From the NCBI GenBank assembly GCA_027484885.1, contig JAIXSD010000025.1, positions 1 to 8,130 on the forward strand: DNA of 8,130 bases, in the 5' to 3' direction. This DNA comes from Rubrivivax sp. (GTDB lineage Bacteria > Pseudomonadota > Gammaproteobacteria > Burkholderiales > Burkholderiaceae_C). A model generated the notes under the pieces. It saw only the letters and a list, made by a program, of their open reading frames with translations, searched no databases and was not told where the DNA came from. The first letter of the stretch is position 1. Every line of letters begins with the position of its first letter. The position numbers were made by a program, and so were the translations under genes. Below are positions 1 to 7,078 of the stretch, piece by piece.

Positions 1-732
1 CCCAACAAGCCGCTGGCCGATATCGAGGGCCTGCCCATGATCGTGCGCGTGGCCCAGCGCGCCGCCCAGTCGCGCGCCAGCCGTGTGGTGGTGGCCAGTG
101 ACGCGCCCGAGGTGCTGCACGCCTGTGCCGCCCATGGCATTGAGGCGGTGCTGACCCGTGCGGACCATGTCTCGGGCAGCGACCGTCTGGCCGAGGCCTG
201 CGAGCTGCTGGGCCTGGACGGCCAGGACTTGGTCGTCAATGTGCAGGGCGACGAGCCGCTGATCGAGCCGGCCATGATCGACGCCTGCGCCGAGTTGCTG
301 CGCCAGCGACCCGAATGCGTGATGAGCACGGTGGCCCATGGGCTGGACGACACACCCGAAGGCCAGGCCGAGTTCGCCAACCCGAATGTGGTCAAGGTGG
401 TGACCGACAAGAACGGCCTCGCGCTGTATTTCTCGCGCGCCCACATTCCTTTCTGGCGCGATGGCCAGGCCACAGGTGCCGCGCGCGCCCGGCCCGGCTC
501 GGCTCTGCGCCATGTCGGGCTCTACGGCTATCTGGCCGGTTTTCTGCGCCGCTTCCCGCAGCTGGACGTCAGCCCGCTGGAACAGATCGAGTCGCTGGAG
601 CAACTGCGCGTACTCTGGCATGGCGAGCGCATCGCGGTGCACCTGAGCGCCGAGCGGCCCGGCCCGGGCGTCGACACGCCAGAAGATCTGGAGCGCGTGC
701 GCGCCGTGTTTCGCGCCCAGGTCGCCCACTGA
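1..732 (+). CDS. kdsB: 3-deoxy-manno-octulosonate cytidylyltransferase (CMP-Kdo synthetase), 5' partial
   Basis: The enzyme activates Kdo with CTP to give CMP-Kdo in the cytoplasm, the donor for the inner core of lipopolysaccharide. The reading frame is open from base 1, so the true start lies outside the window; by comparison with the family (about 250 residues, N-terminus with a PARxxSxRLPxKPL pattern) some 16-20 residues are missing. The visible 243 residues begin within the NKPLADI nucleotide-binding segment. They then show SGSDRLAEA (about 58-66), the hallmark QGDEP (82-86), a HVGLYGY segment, [13 protein letters not shown] and a C-terminal [13 protein letters not shown], all characteristic of KdsB. 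The internal ATG at 37 is not the start because family-conserved residues precede it. adk follows 154 bp downstream on the same strand, a neighbour order familiar from Burkholderiales. Identification is firm; only the N-terminus is unknown. Confidence 0.96.
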   Translation, partial: PNKPLADIEGLPMIVRVAQRAAQSRASRVVVASDAPEVLHACAAHGIEAVLTRADHVSGSDRLAEACELLGLDGQDLVVNVQGDEPLIEPAMIDACAELLRQRPECVMSTVAHGLDDTPEGQAEFANPNVVKVVTDKNGLALYFSRAHIPFWRDGQATGAARARPGSALRHVGLYGYLAGFLRRFPQLDVSPLEQIESLEQLRVLWHGERIAVHLSAERPGPGVDTPEDLERVRAVFRAQVAH

Positions 733-814
733 AGCTCGGGCAGAGGGGCCCGGCTCCTGCGAAGCCCGGGGTTACGTGAAGACAACAAGCGGGGTTTGCG
801 TCAGTCTGGCGTAG

Positions 815-1561
<747 letters not shown>

Positions 1562-1579
1562 CATTTTTCCTTCTCGAGC

Positions 1580-1606
1580 AAAGCCGCTTCAATGCGGCTT
1601 TCTTTT
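1580..1606 (+). terminator. intrinsic terminator of adk
   Basis: A perfect 8-bp stem, AAAGCCGC (1580-1587) with GCGGCTTT (1594-1601), closes a 6-nt loop and is followed by CTTTT. This is the standard form of a Rho-independent terminator, 40 bp after the adk stop. Confidence 0.88.
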
Positions 1607-1615
1607 GACCAATAA

Positions 1616-1631
1616 TTGACGTTTACGTCAA
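1616..1631. promoter_or_regulatory. palindromic operator candidate, LiuR-like
   Basis: TTGACGTTTACGTCAA is an inverted repeat with 6-bp half-sites TTGACG/CGTCAA and a TTTA centre; a partial third copy ACGTCAA (1631-1637) follows. It lies 32 bp before the SDR start, between the adk terminator and that gene. From memory, ACGT-containing palindromes of this type are operators of MerR-family LiuR in proteobacterial branched-chain amino acid and acyl-CoA catabolism, which would suit an HSD10-type dehydrogenase. The palindrome is seen directly; the regulator is inferred. Confidence 0.55.
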
Positions 1632-1663
1632 CGTCAACCAACCCTTCTTTCAAAGGATTGAAC

Positions 1664-2422
1664 ATGGACATCGCAGGCAAGGTTTTCATCGTCACCGGCG
1701 GCGCATCAGGCCTCGGTGAAGGCACGGCACGCATGCTGACCGCGCACGGCGCCAAGGTCGTGATTGCCGACCTGCAGGTCGAGCGCGGCGAGGCCGTCGC
1801 CGCCGAACTGGGCGGCGCCTTCGTCAAGGCCGACGTCAGCCAGGAAGCCGACGGCCAGGCCGTGGTCGCCAAGGCCCTGAGCCTGGGCAAGCTCTTCGGC
1901 CTGATCAACTGCGCCGGCATCGCCCCGGCCGCCAAGACCGTCGGCAAGGACGGCGCCCACGTCCTGGCCCTGTTCAGCAAGACCATCACCGTCAATCTGA
2001 TCGGCAGCTTCAACATGATCCGCCTGGCCGCCGAGGCCATGAGCAAGAACGACCCGGAGCCCACCGGCGAGCGCGGCGTGCTGATCTCGACCGCCTCGGT
2101 CGCGGCCTATGACGGCCAGATCGGCCAAGCTGCCTACGCGGCATCCAAGGGCGGCGTGGTCGGCATGACCCTGCCGATCGCCCGCGACCTGGCCCGCAAC
2201 GGCATCCGCAACATGACCATCGCTCCCGGCATCTTTGGCACGCCCATGCTCTTCGGCATGCCGCAAGAGGTGCAGGACGCACTGGCCGCTGGTGTGCCCT
2301 TCCCTTCGCGCCTGGGCACGCCCGCCGACTACGCCAAGCTGGTGCACCAGATCATCACCAACGAGATGCTGAACGGCGAAGTGATTCGCCTGGACGGCGC
2401 CATCCGCCTGGCACCGAAGTAA
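1664..2422 (+). CDS. short-chain dehydrogenase, HSD10-like 3-hydroxyacyl-CoA / 3-hydroxy-2-methylbutyryl-CoA dehydrogenase
   Basis: This is a classical short-chain dehydrogenase/reductase of 252 residues. It has the Rossmann motif TGGASGLG (11-18), an acidic Asp36 after beta-2 favouring NAD(H), NCAG (82-85), structural Asn111, and the catalytic set Ser145, Tyr158, Lys162 (YAASK). The segment around [22 protein letters not shown] and TLPIARDLA closely recalls human HSD17B10 and bacterial homologues that oxidise 3-hydroxyacyl-CoA, including the isoleucine pathway intermediate 3-hydroxy-2-methylbutyryl-CoA. The exact substrate is therefore inferred. The start at 1664 has AAAGGA (1652-1657) at 6 nt spacing; an upstream in-frame codon at 1616 falls inside the palindromic operator candidate and adds an unconserved sequence. 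The gene appears to be monocistronic, between the adk terminator and a bidirectional terminator, and converges with the TPR gene. Confidence 0.9.
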   Translation: MDIAGKVFIVTGGASGLGEGTARMLTAHGAKVVIADLQVERGEAVAAELGGAFVKADVSQEADGQAVVAKALSLGKLFGLINCAGIAPAAKTVGKDGAHVLALFSKTITVNLIGSFNMIRLAAEAMSKNDPEPTGERGVLISTASVAAYDGQIGQAAYAASKGGVVGMTLPIARDLARNGIRNMTIAPGIFGTPMLFGMPQEVQDALAAGVPFPSRLGTPADYAKLVHQIITNEMLNGEVIRLDGAIRLAPK

Positions 2423-2465
2423 GCTGGAACATCAGCGGCAAGAGGGGGGAACACTCCCTCGCTGA

Positions 2466-2506
2466 AAAAAACAAAAAGGGCCCCGGCTTTCACCAGGGCC
2501 CTTTTT
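2466..2506. terminator. bidirectional intrinsic terminator between convergent genes
   Basis: A perfect 11-bp inverted repeat, AAAAAGGGCCC (2473-2483) and GGGCCCTTTTT (2496-2506), closes a 12-nt loop. The plus strand ends in TTTTTCTT. The minus strand ends in a T-rich run (complement of 2466-2477), so it can terminate both the SDR gene and the minus-strand TPR gene. A weaker 6-bp inverted repeat GTCGCT/AGCGAC follows at 2510-2532. Confidence 0.88.
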
Positions 2507-2576
2507 CTTGTCGCTACGCTCGCTCAAGCGACCGAAGTCTGGCCTGAGCGAAAGCGAGTCAACAAAAAGCGCGCGA

Positions 2577-3830
2577 TCAGCGCTTGGCGCTGCGGGTGTG
2601 GATGCTCCACAGACGAGCCAGATCGGCCGATCCATCCGTGCCCTTGACCGAGCGCCAGGTGGCTTGCGCCTTCGATGCATCACCAGCCATGGACTGGGCC
2701 AGACCCAAGTAGAGCTTGGCATCGTCCGGGCGAGCCAGATTGCCCTTCTCGATGCCTTGCTCGATGTACTTGACGCCCTTGGCCGCATCACCGCGGAAGG
2801 CGGTGGCCAGACCCAGGGACACCAGAGCATTGCCGTCCTTGGCCGCCTGAGCGGTCTTTTCCACCTCCGGCAGGGCAGCCTTGGCTTCGCCGATGCGCTT
2901 GACCATCAGGTCATTCAAGCGCTTGTGACGCTCACCTTCCTTGCCTTGACCCAGGACGTTGGCGGCAAAGCCCTTGTCCACGACCTGCTTGCCCTCTTCA
3001 GGGAAGCCGGCTTGAGCCGCCAGCTGGGCCATTTCCATGTAGTCGTTGGCATCCTTCAGGTTGCCAGTGGCCAGCTTGAGGCGATAGACGTCCAGCGTAA
3101 AGCGGTCCGAGAAGCCCTTCTTGCTCTGGATGCCCGACAGCACCTGAGTCCACAACTCCTTGCGGGGGTAGTAGTTCAGCAGCTTGGCAATGGCCAGTTG
3201 CTCGGCATTGCCGTCCTTCTGACGGATGGCGGCACTCAGCAAGAGGTTCAGCTTGTCCTGCGAAGGCGTACGACCCGCCTTTTCATCGGCAGCAATCTCG
3301 GCCTCGGTGTCCTTGATGATGGAACCCATGTCGCCGGAGTTGAACTGCGCAGAGGTCAGGACCTGCTTCATGGTGGGGCTGTTGCCACCTTCCTTGAAGT
3401 AGCGCTGCGCCCAGGTCAGGGCACGCCCATTGTCCTTGTTGCGCAGGTAGGTGCCTGCGATCGATTCGATGTAGCGCAGCTGCTCGGCGCCCGACAGCTT
3501 GCCGCTGGCCTTCAGGGCTTCAAAAGCCTTGACCATGGAATCGGTGTCGCCTGCGCCCGAAGCGGCAGCCATGCGCATCGCTTCGATGTTGTAGTTCTCG
3601 GTGGCATTGCGGCCGCTGACGGCTTCCGCCTCATGCACCTTGGCCAGGGCGTCCTTGTACTTGCCGGACTTGATCAAGGCGACGGCATCTTTCAGCGCCT
3701 TGCCCACCTGAGGACGCACGCCCTCAGCCTGAGCATGGGCTTGCACAAAGCCCAATTCGCCTTGGGGGGCGCTGCCCAACACAAACGCCATGGCGCCAAT
3801 AGCAACCGAGGCCAATGTCCTGATCTTCAT
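2577..3830 (-). CDS. secreted TPR-like repeat protein of the TonB cluster
   Basis: The product is a 417-residue protein of unknown specific function. The N-terminus MKIRTLASVAIGAMAFVLGSA has a basic start and a hydrophobic core (about 6-19), consistent with a Sec signal peptide. A possible cleavage follows AHA (31-33), though that site is rather far from the core. The rest is almost entirely helical and Ala/Lys/Leu rich, with TPR/Sel1-like helix pairs. One example is ALKDAVALIKSGKYKDALAKVHEAEAV near residues 45-71; others surround ALTWAQRYFKEGG and the C-terminal DAAKGVKYIEQGIEKGN and DASKAQATWRSVKG. It lies 91 bp downstream of exbD2 on the same strand, but a strong terminator intervenes. TPR proteins are known beside TonB2-type clusters in Vibrio and Shewanella, so a periplasmic accessory role in TonB energisation is plausible but not shown. 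The start has only a modest purine-rich ribosome site (GAGGGTAGAAGA). Confidence 0.82.
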   Translation of the reverse strand: MKIRTLASVAIGAMAFVLGSAPQGELGFVQAHAQAEGVRPQVGKALKDAVALIKSGKYKDALAKVHEAEAVSGRNATENYNIEAMRMAAASGAGDTDSMVKAFEALKASGKLSGAEQLRYIESIAGTYLRNKDNGRALTWAQRYFKEGGNSPTMKQVLTSAQFNSGDMGSIIKDTEAEIAADEKAGRTPSQDKLNLLLSAAIRQKDGNAEQLAIAKLLNYYPRKELWTQVLSGIQSKKGFSDRFTLDVYRLKLATGNLKDANDYMEMAQLAAQAGFPEEGKQVVDKGFAANVLGQGKEGERHKRLNDLMVKRIGEAKAALPEVEKTAQAAKDGNALVSLGLATAFRGDAAKGVKYIEQGIEKGNLARPDDAKLYLGLAQSMAGDASKAQATWRSVKGTDGSADLARLWSIHTRSAKR

Positions 3831-3850
3831 CGTCTTCTACCCTCTTTGCG

Positions 3851-3883
3851 AAAAAAAACGCGCCGCCCTTGACGGACGGCGCG
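3851..3883 (-). terminator. strong intrinsic terminator between exbD2 and the TPR gene
   Basis: Read on the minus strand, a 10-bp GC-rich stem (3883-3874 with 3868-3859, one G-U pair) closes a 5-nt loop and is followed at once by eight T (3858-3851). It lies 38 nt after the exbD2 stop, and its T-run ends 20 nt before the TPR start codon. Confidence 0.9.
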
Positions 3884-3921
3884 CTGTTCTTTTGTCGTCT
3901 CAGTTCACGGCTTACGCCGTC

Positions 3922-4353
3922 TCACTTGACGTACTGTTCGTTGCCGACCATGCCCATCTTCTTGACACCCAGTCGCTGAGCGGAAGCCATGACGGCTGCC
4001 ACGGCGCCGTATTCGGCCAGCTTGTTGGGCTTGATGTGCACTTCCGGCTGGTCCGCCTCGGCAGCCACTTCGGCCAGTTTGGCCTCGACGGCTTCGTGGT
4101 TGGGCAGCTCGTTCTCGTCCCAGTAGACCTTGCCGTCAAAGTCAATCAGCACCACATGGACCACGGGGTCCTTCAGAGGCACCGAGTTGCTCGGAGGCGG
4201 CATGTCCAGATTCACCGAATGCAGCTGGATCGGGATCGTGATGATCAGCATCACGATCAGCACCAACATCACGTCGATCAGCGGCGTGGTGTTGACGTCC
4301 ATCATGACTTCGGGCTCGTCGCCACCGGAGGAGCTACCTACATTCATTCCCAT
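3922..4353 (-). CDS. exbD2: ExbD/TolR-family proton-channel protein, second copy
   Basis: This is a 143-residue inner-membrane protein of the ExbD/TolR family. It forms the ion channel with ExbB that drives TonB. It shows a short cytoplasmic N-terminus, the motif DVNTTPLIDVMLVLIVMLIITIP with the essential membrane Asp at residue 27, one transmembrane helix (about 25-43), and a periplasmic domain of about 95 residues. The start at 4353 is chosen over an in-frame TTG at 4374 for two reasons: GAGGAG (4367-4362) sits 8 nt upstream, and the product then begins MGMNVGSSSG exactly like its neighbour. The gap to exbD1 is 17 bp, implying co-transcription and perhaps coupled translation. A paired exbD1-exbD2 arrangement is known from Xanthomonas, where the second copy is not needed for iron uptake; whether that holds here is unknown. 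Confidence 0.93.
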   Translation of the reverse strand: MGMNVGSSSGGDEPEVMMDVNTTPLIDVMLVLIVMLIITIPIQLHSVNLDMPPPSNSVPLKDPVVHVVLIDFDGKVYWDENELPNHEAVEAKLAEVAAEADQPEVHIKPNKLAEYGAVAAVMASAQRLGVKKMGMVGNEQYVK

Positions 4354-4361
4354 GCTATTCG

Positions 4362-4367
4362 CTCCTC
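4362..4367 (-). promoter_or_regulatory. ribosome binding site that decides the exbD2 start
   Basis: The minus strand reads GAGGAG here, 8 nt before ATG at 4353. It lies inside the sequence that a TTG start at 4374 would translate, which favours the shorter product. Confidence 0.75.
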
Positions 4368-4370
4368 GCT

Positions 4371-4799
4371 TCAACCACCGCGCGCAGGCGGCTCGGTGAC
4401 GAAGCTGACTTTCATGATGCCGGCACGCTGGCAGGCATAAACCACACGGCCCACGGATTCGTAGCGCGATTTGTCATCGCCACGAACATGCACCTCAGGC
4501 TGCGGATTCAGCACCGCCACCTTGCCCAGACGCTGCACCAGTGCATCGACATCAGGCACCAGGGTCGTGTTCCAGTAGATCTCGCCGCTCTTGGTGACCG
4601 AGATATCAATGTTCTCCGGCTTGGTCACGCGGACGACGTTGGTTTCCTTAGGAAGCTCAACCTTGACCGTGCTGACCACCGCCGGGATGGTGATGAGGAA
4701 GATGATCAACAGCACCAACATCACGTCCACGAGGGGCGTGGTGTTGATGGTTGAGACCACTTCATCATCGCCGGAAGAAGATCCGACGTTCATTCCCAT
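4371..4799 (-). CDS. exbD1: ExbD/TolR-family proton-channel protein, first copy
   Basis: This is a 142-residue ExbD. It begins MGMNVGSSSGDDEV, followed by INTTPLVDVMLVLLIIFLITIP with the essential Asp at residue 25 (the same position as in E. coli ExbD) and one transmembrane helix (about 23-41). A periplasmic domain with the ExbD-like PEVHVRGDDKSRYESVGRVVYACQRAGI segment follows. With ExbB it converts proton-motive force into conformational work on TonB. GGAG lies about 8-9 nt before ATG. The gene follows exbB by 25 bp and precedes exbD2 by 17 bp. Downstream of residue 10 it differs considerably from exbD2, so the two are old paralogues and not a recent duplication. Confidence 0.95.
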   Translation of the reverse strand: MGMNVGSSSGDDEVVSTINTTPLVDVMLVLLIIFLITIPAVVSTVKVELPKETNVVRVTKPENIDISVTKSGEIYWNTTLVPDVDALVQRLGKVAVLNPQPEVHVRGDDKSRYESVGRVVYACQRAGIMKVSFVTEPPARGG

Positions 4800-4824
4800 G
4801 ATGGGTTCTCCGGGTCAGCGCTGA

Positions 4825-5658
4825 TTAGCGCTTGGCAACTTGACGGTTGCCCATCAGGACGCCGTGCAGGTCACCAGCGAAGGCACGCACTTGGCCCATC
4901 ACCGACTTGTTGCGGTTCACCAGCCAGTTATAACCCAGCACGGCCGGCACAGCGACGCCCAGACCGATGGCGGTCATGATCAGCGCTTCACCCACGGGGC
5001 CTGCCACCTTGTCGATGGACGCTTGGCCGGCAACGCCGATGGCGGTCAGGGCTTGCAGAATACCCCACACGGTACCGAACAGACCGATGAAGGGCGAGGT
5101 CGAACCGACGGTTGCCAGGAAGCCCAGACCGGTTTGCACGCGGCCTTGCACTTCAGCCACCGAGCGCTCGATGTTGGTCGACACCCAGGTGTTGTGGTCG
5201 ATGTTCTCAGTCAGGGCGCCTTCATGGTGCTCCGAAGCTTCGATGGCGTTGGCCGCGATGTAGCGGAACGCGCTCGATTCCTTCAGGCCCTTGACGCCTT
5301 CGGCCAGGCTGGCCTTCTTGAAGAAGGTGGCGCGCACGTCCTTGGCTTCGCTGGCCAGCTTTTGGGTGTCCCACAGCTTGGTGATCAGGATGTACCAGCT
5401 GCCCATGGACATGATCAACAGCAGGGCCAGAACGCCCTTGGACACCATGTCGCCGTGAGCCAGCATGGCTTGCAGGCCGTAAGGATTGTCAGCCGGCTTG
5501 GCAGCGGCTTGAGCCACGGGAGCAGCGTCGGCAGCAGGAGCAACTGCCTCGGTGGGTGCAGCAGCGGAAGCAGCAGCTTCTTGAGCTTGCACAGGCGAAA
5601 CAGCCATTGCCGCAGCAAAAGCGATGGCGGCGAACAGGCCGGAAATACGAGAAATCAT
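4825..5658 (-). CDS. exbB: TonB-system energiser ExbB (MotA/TolQ/ExbB family) with signal peptide
   Basis: The 277-residue product is the inner-membrane scaffold of the TonB motor. The N-terminus MISRISGLFAAIAFAAAMAVSPVQA-QEAAA looks like a cleavable signal peptide (cleavage near residue 25). It is followed by a low-complexity Ala/Pro linker (about 26-56), then three membrane helices at about 74-94, 175-203 and 224-247. Family hallmarks are the SPFIGLFGTVWGI segment (188-200) and PVGEALIMTAIGLGVAVPAV, whose Glu224 corresponds to the functional Glu176 of E. coli ExbB. The start at 5658 has AGGAG (5671-5667) at 8 nt spacing; the longer frame from 5715 would put 19 unconserved residues before the signal peptide. 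It is the second gene of the tonB-exbB-exbD1-exbD2 cluster, 106 bp after tonB. Confidence 0.96.
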   Translation of the reverse strand: MISRISGLFAAIAFAAAMAVSPVQAQEAAASAAAPTEAVAPAADAAPVAQAAAKPADNPYGLQAMLAHGDMVSKGVLALLLIMSMGSWYILITKLWDTQKLASEAKDVRATFFKKASLAEGVKGLKESSAFRYIAANAIEASEHHEGALTENIDHNTWVSTNIERSVAEVQGRVQTGLGFLATVGSTSPFIGLFGTVWGILQALTAIGVAGQASIDKVAGPVGEALIMTAIGLGVAVPAVLGYNWLVNRNKSVMGQVRAFAGDLHGVLMGNRQVAKR

Positions 5659-5709
5659 GGAGTCAACTCCTGCGAATGAAATCGAAATCGGTTTGAGAGA
5701 AATGGAGCC

Positions 5710-5736
5710 GGGCACTGCCCTGCCCCAATGTTGGGG
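5710..5736. other. two adjacent stem-loops in the tonB-exbB gap
   Basis: GGGC/GCCC (5710-5713 with 5717-5720, 3-nt loop) lies next to CCCCA/TGGGG (5723-5727 with 5732-5736, 4-nt loop). No T-run follows on either strand, so these are not intrinsic terminators. They could stabilise or mark a processing point in the mRNA between tonB and exbB. Confidence 0.4.
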
Positions 5737-5764
5737 TCTTGCAGAACTCTAGCCTGTCGCGGCT

Positions 5765-6415
5765 TTATTCGATGCGGAACTGGAATTCCTGCTCGAACAC
5801 GTGGTCACCGGGGCACTCGTAAGTGTCGCGCAGTGTTTCCTCGATGGCCGCAATGATGGCACGCTGGGCCTTGCGATCCACACCGGGGCGCAGGCTCTGC
5901 ACTTCAATGCTGGCCACACGGCCCGACTTGACGGTCGCGGTGACCTTGTACAGCGCTTCACCGCTCCAGTTCACCGAAGGCACTTCCGGCTTGCCCATCT
6001 TGGTGCAAACCATACCGGCGGTCTTGGGGCCCGTGCGAACCGGGGCCGGCGCGGGAGCAGCAGCCGGTGCCGGCGGCGGAGCCGGGCGGACCGGTGCGGC
6101 AGCCGGGGGCGCCACTTGCGTCGACTGGATAGCCGGTGCCGGCGGAGCGGGTGCGGTCACCTGGAATTCCGGCGGCGGGATGAACGGCGGCGGAGGCGCC
6201 TTCAGGTCCGGCGGCGGCGGAACGACCTTTTCAGGCTCCGGCGGCGGCTTGACCTTCTCTTCAATCACCTTGGTCTCGATGGGACCCTTGACCGCCTCAA
6301 TGGCTTTCCGGGCCAGTCCACTTGCCAACGCCCACGCGATCAACACGTGGATCAAGACCACGATGCCAATACCCGTGAAGCGTGACGAGCCTTGCTTATC
6401 CTGCGCAAAGTTCAT
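5765..6415 (-). CDS. tonB: energy transducer TonB, divergent C-terminal domain
   Basis: This is a 216-residue TonB-type protein linking the ExbB/ExbD motor to outer-membrane receptors. The first 12 residues are cytoplasmic. One transmembrane helix follows (about 13-33), with a His at 23 that matches the functional His20 of E. coli TonB. A long periplasmic Pro/Ala/Lys/Glu spacer (about 45-128) comes next, then a C-terminal domain of about 85 residues. That domain has the TonB-like strand-turn-strand YKVTATVKSGRVASIEVQSL and helix RKAQRAIIAAIEETL. It lacks the usual Tyr-Pro pair and carries Cys137 and Cys201, which could form a disulphide bridge. The start has AAGGAG 5 nt upstream. It is the first gene of the minus-strand cluster. 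I see no clear Fur box upstream. Confidence 0.93.
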   Translation of the reverse strand: MNFAQDKQGSSRFTGIGIVVLIHVLIAWALASGLARKAIEAVKGPIETKVIEEKVKPPPEPEKVVPPPPDLKAPPPPFIPPPEFQVTAPAPPAPAIQSTQVAPPAAAPVRPAPPPAPAAAPAPAPVRTGPKTAGMVCTKMGKPEVPSVNWSGEALYKVTATVKSGRVASIEVQSLRPGVDRKAQRAIIAAIEETLRDTYECPGDHVFEQEFQFRIE

Positions 6416-6584
6416 GCGCGCTCCTTCTTAAGACTGCGAATTTCTTTCATCAAGACACGTGGGTTCATCACCCCTGCGCAGCGCCCGTCTCGAACGTTCG
6501 GGTCCCGCAGTTTGCCAATTCCTGAGCTCTCATCGTCCCAGAAGAACGACTTGAGTGCGCTTATCGGCACTTGCAGCACCACCT

Positions 6585-6688
6585 ACAACAAAAATGCCCG
6601 TCAGCTTTCGACCGCGGGCTTGAGCCTGGCATTCGCCCGACGCCGCGTCAGGCGGAGTCGGACATCTACACAAGCGCCTGCGATCATA
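6585..6688 (-). ncRNA. candidate small RNA or leader attenuator upstream of tonB
   Basis: On the minus strand, TATGAT (6688-6683) resembles a -10 box, though no good -35 is present. It is followed by a nested hairpin with arms 6661-6657/6641-6637 and 6655-6652/6646-6643 (9 bp, one 1x1 mismatch, 5-nt loop). Then comes GCCCG/CGGGC (6619-6615, 6600-6596) followed by ATTTTTGTT. A transcript of about 85-90 nt would start near 6676 and end near 6588, some 170 nt before the tonB start. This is a prediction from layout only. Confidence 0.3.
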
Positions 6689-7078
6689 AACGAGTTCCCA
6701 AGCCCCTAAGCCGTGGGGATTACCCCAGGACCTGACAAGAGCATGACAGCCAAATCGTCAGGCAGGCCTTGAACGTCAACAAGCGGCAAGCCACACTGGT
6801 ATTTTAGTGGTATCGAGCCAAATCCCGCCGCCCATCGGATCAGGGTTTACGCTGACTCGATCGTGAGGAAAGGCAAAGTTGCGAAACAAGAACGCATCTC
6901 GCATGAATGACTGCGTGCGCTCATGACTCATGCAGTCACCCTGTCCGCACGGCCAGCATCTGGCCAGCCATAGAGACGGCGAATACAGAGGCCTAACGAC
7001 GAGAGTACGAGCACAGGCAGCGATGCAGTCACTCGCGTTCGAAGCGACTCAGACTCGGGCGGGCTATGTCAGAGCTCA

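Noticed and set aside
743..771. Possible terminator after kdsB
   Set aside because: CCCGG/CCGGG can pair, but the stem is short and no T-run follows.
1616..1663. Earlier in-frame start for the short-chain dehydrogenase
   Set aside because: It would translate the palindromic operator candidate and add Thr/Ser-rich residues foreign to the family; 1664 has a good ribosome site.
2508..3872. Long plus-strand open frame of 454 codons opposite the TPR gene
   Set aside because: It lies antisense to a gene with an export signal and repeat helices, starts inside the terminator, has no family signature and follows from high-GC third positions.
4840..5679. Plus-strand open frame of 279 codons opposite exbB
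   Set aside because: Its His/Gln/Gly-rich translation is a typical mirror of the exbB codons; exbB itself is unmistakable.
5659..5715. Longer exbB frame beginning at 5715
   Set aside because: It would place 19 residues before a clear signal peptide, and AGGAG is correctly placed for 5658.
6392..6709. Plus-strand frame of 105 codons in the tonB upstream region
   Set aside because: It begins within tonB on the opposite strand, lacks a ribosome site and recognisable protein features.
6416..6840. Fur box for the tonB operon
   Set aside because: No stretch resembling the AT-rich GATAATGATAATCATTATC-type repeat was found by eye; iron control cannot be claimed or excluded.
6776..6904. Minus-strand frame of 42 codons in the tonB upstream region
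   Set aside because: No ribosome site and no family resemblance; its length is expected by chance.
7033..7047. TCGC-GTTCGAA-GCGA resembling a tRNA T-arm
   Set aside because: No acceptor, anticodon or D-arm partners and no CCA end are present around it.
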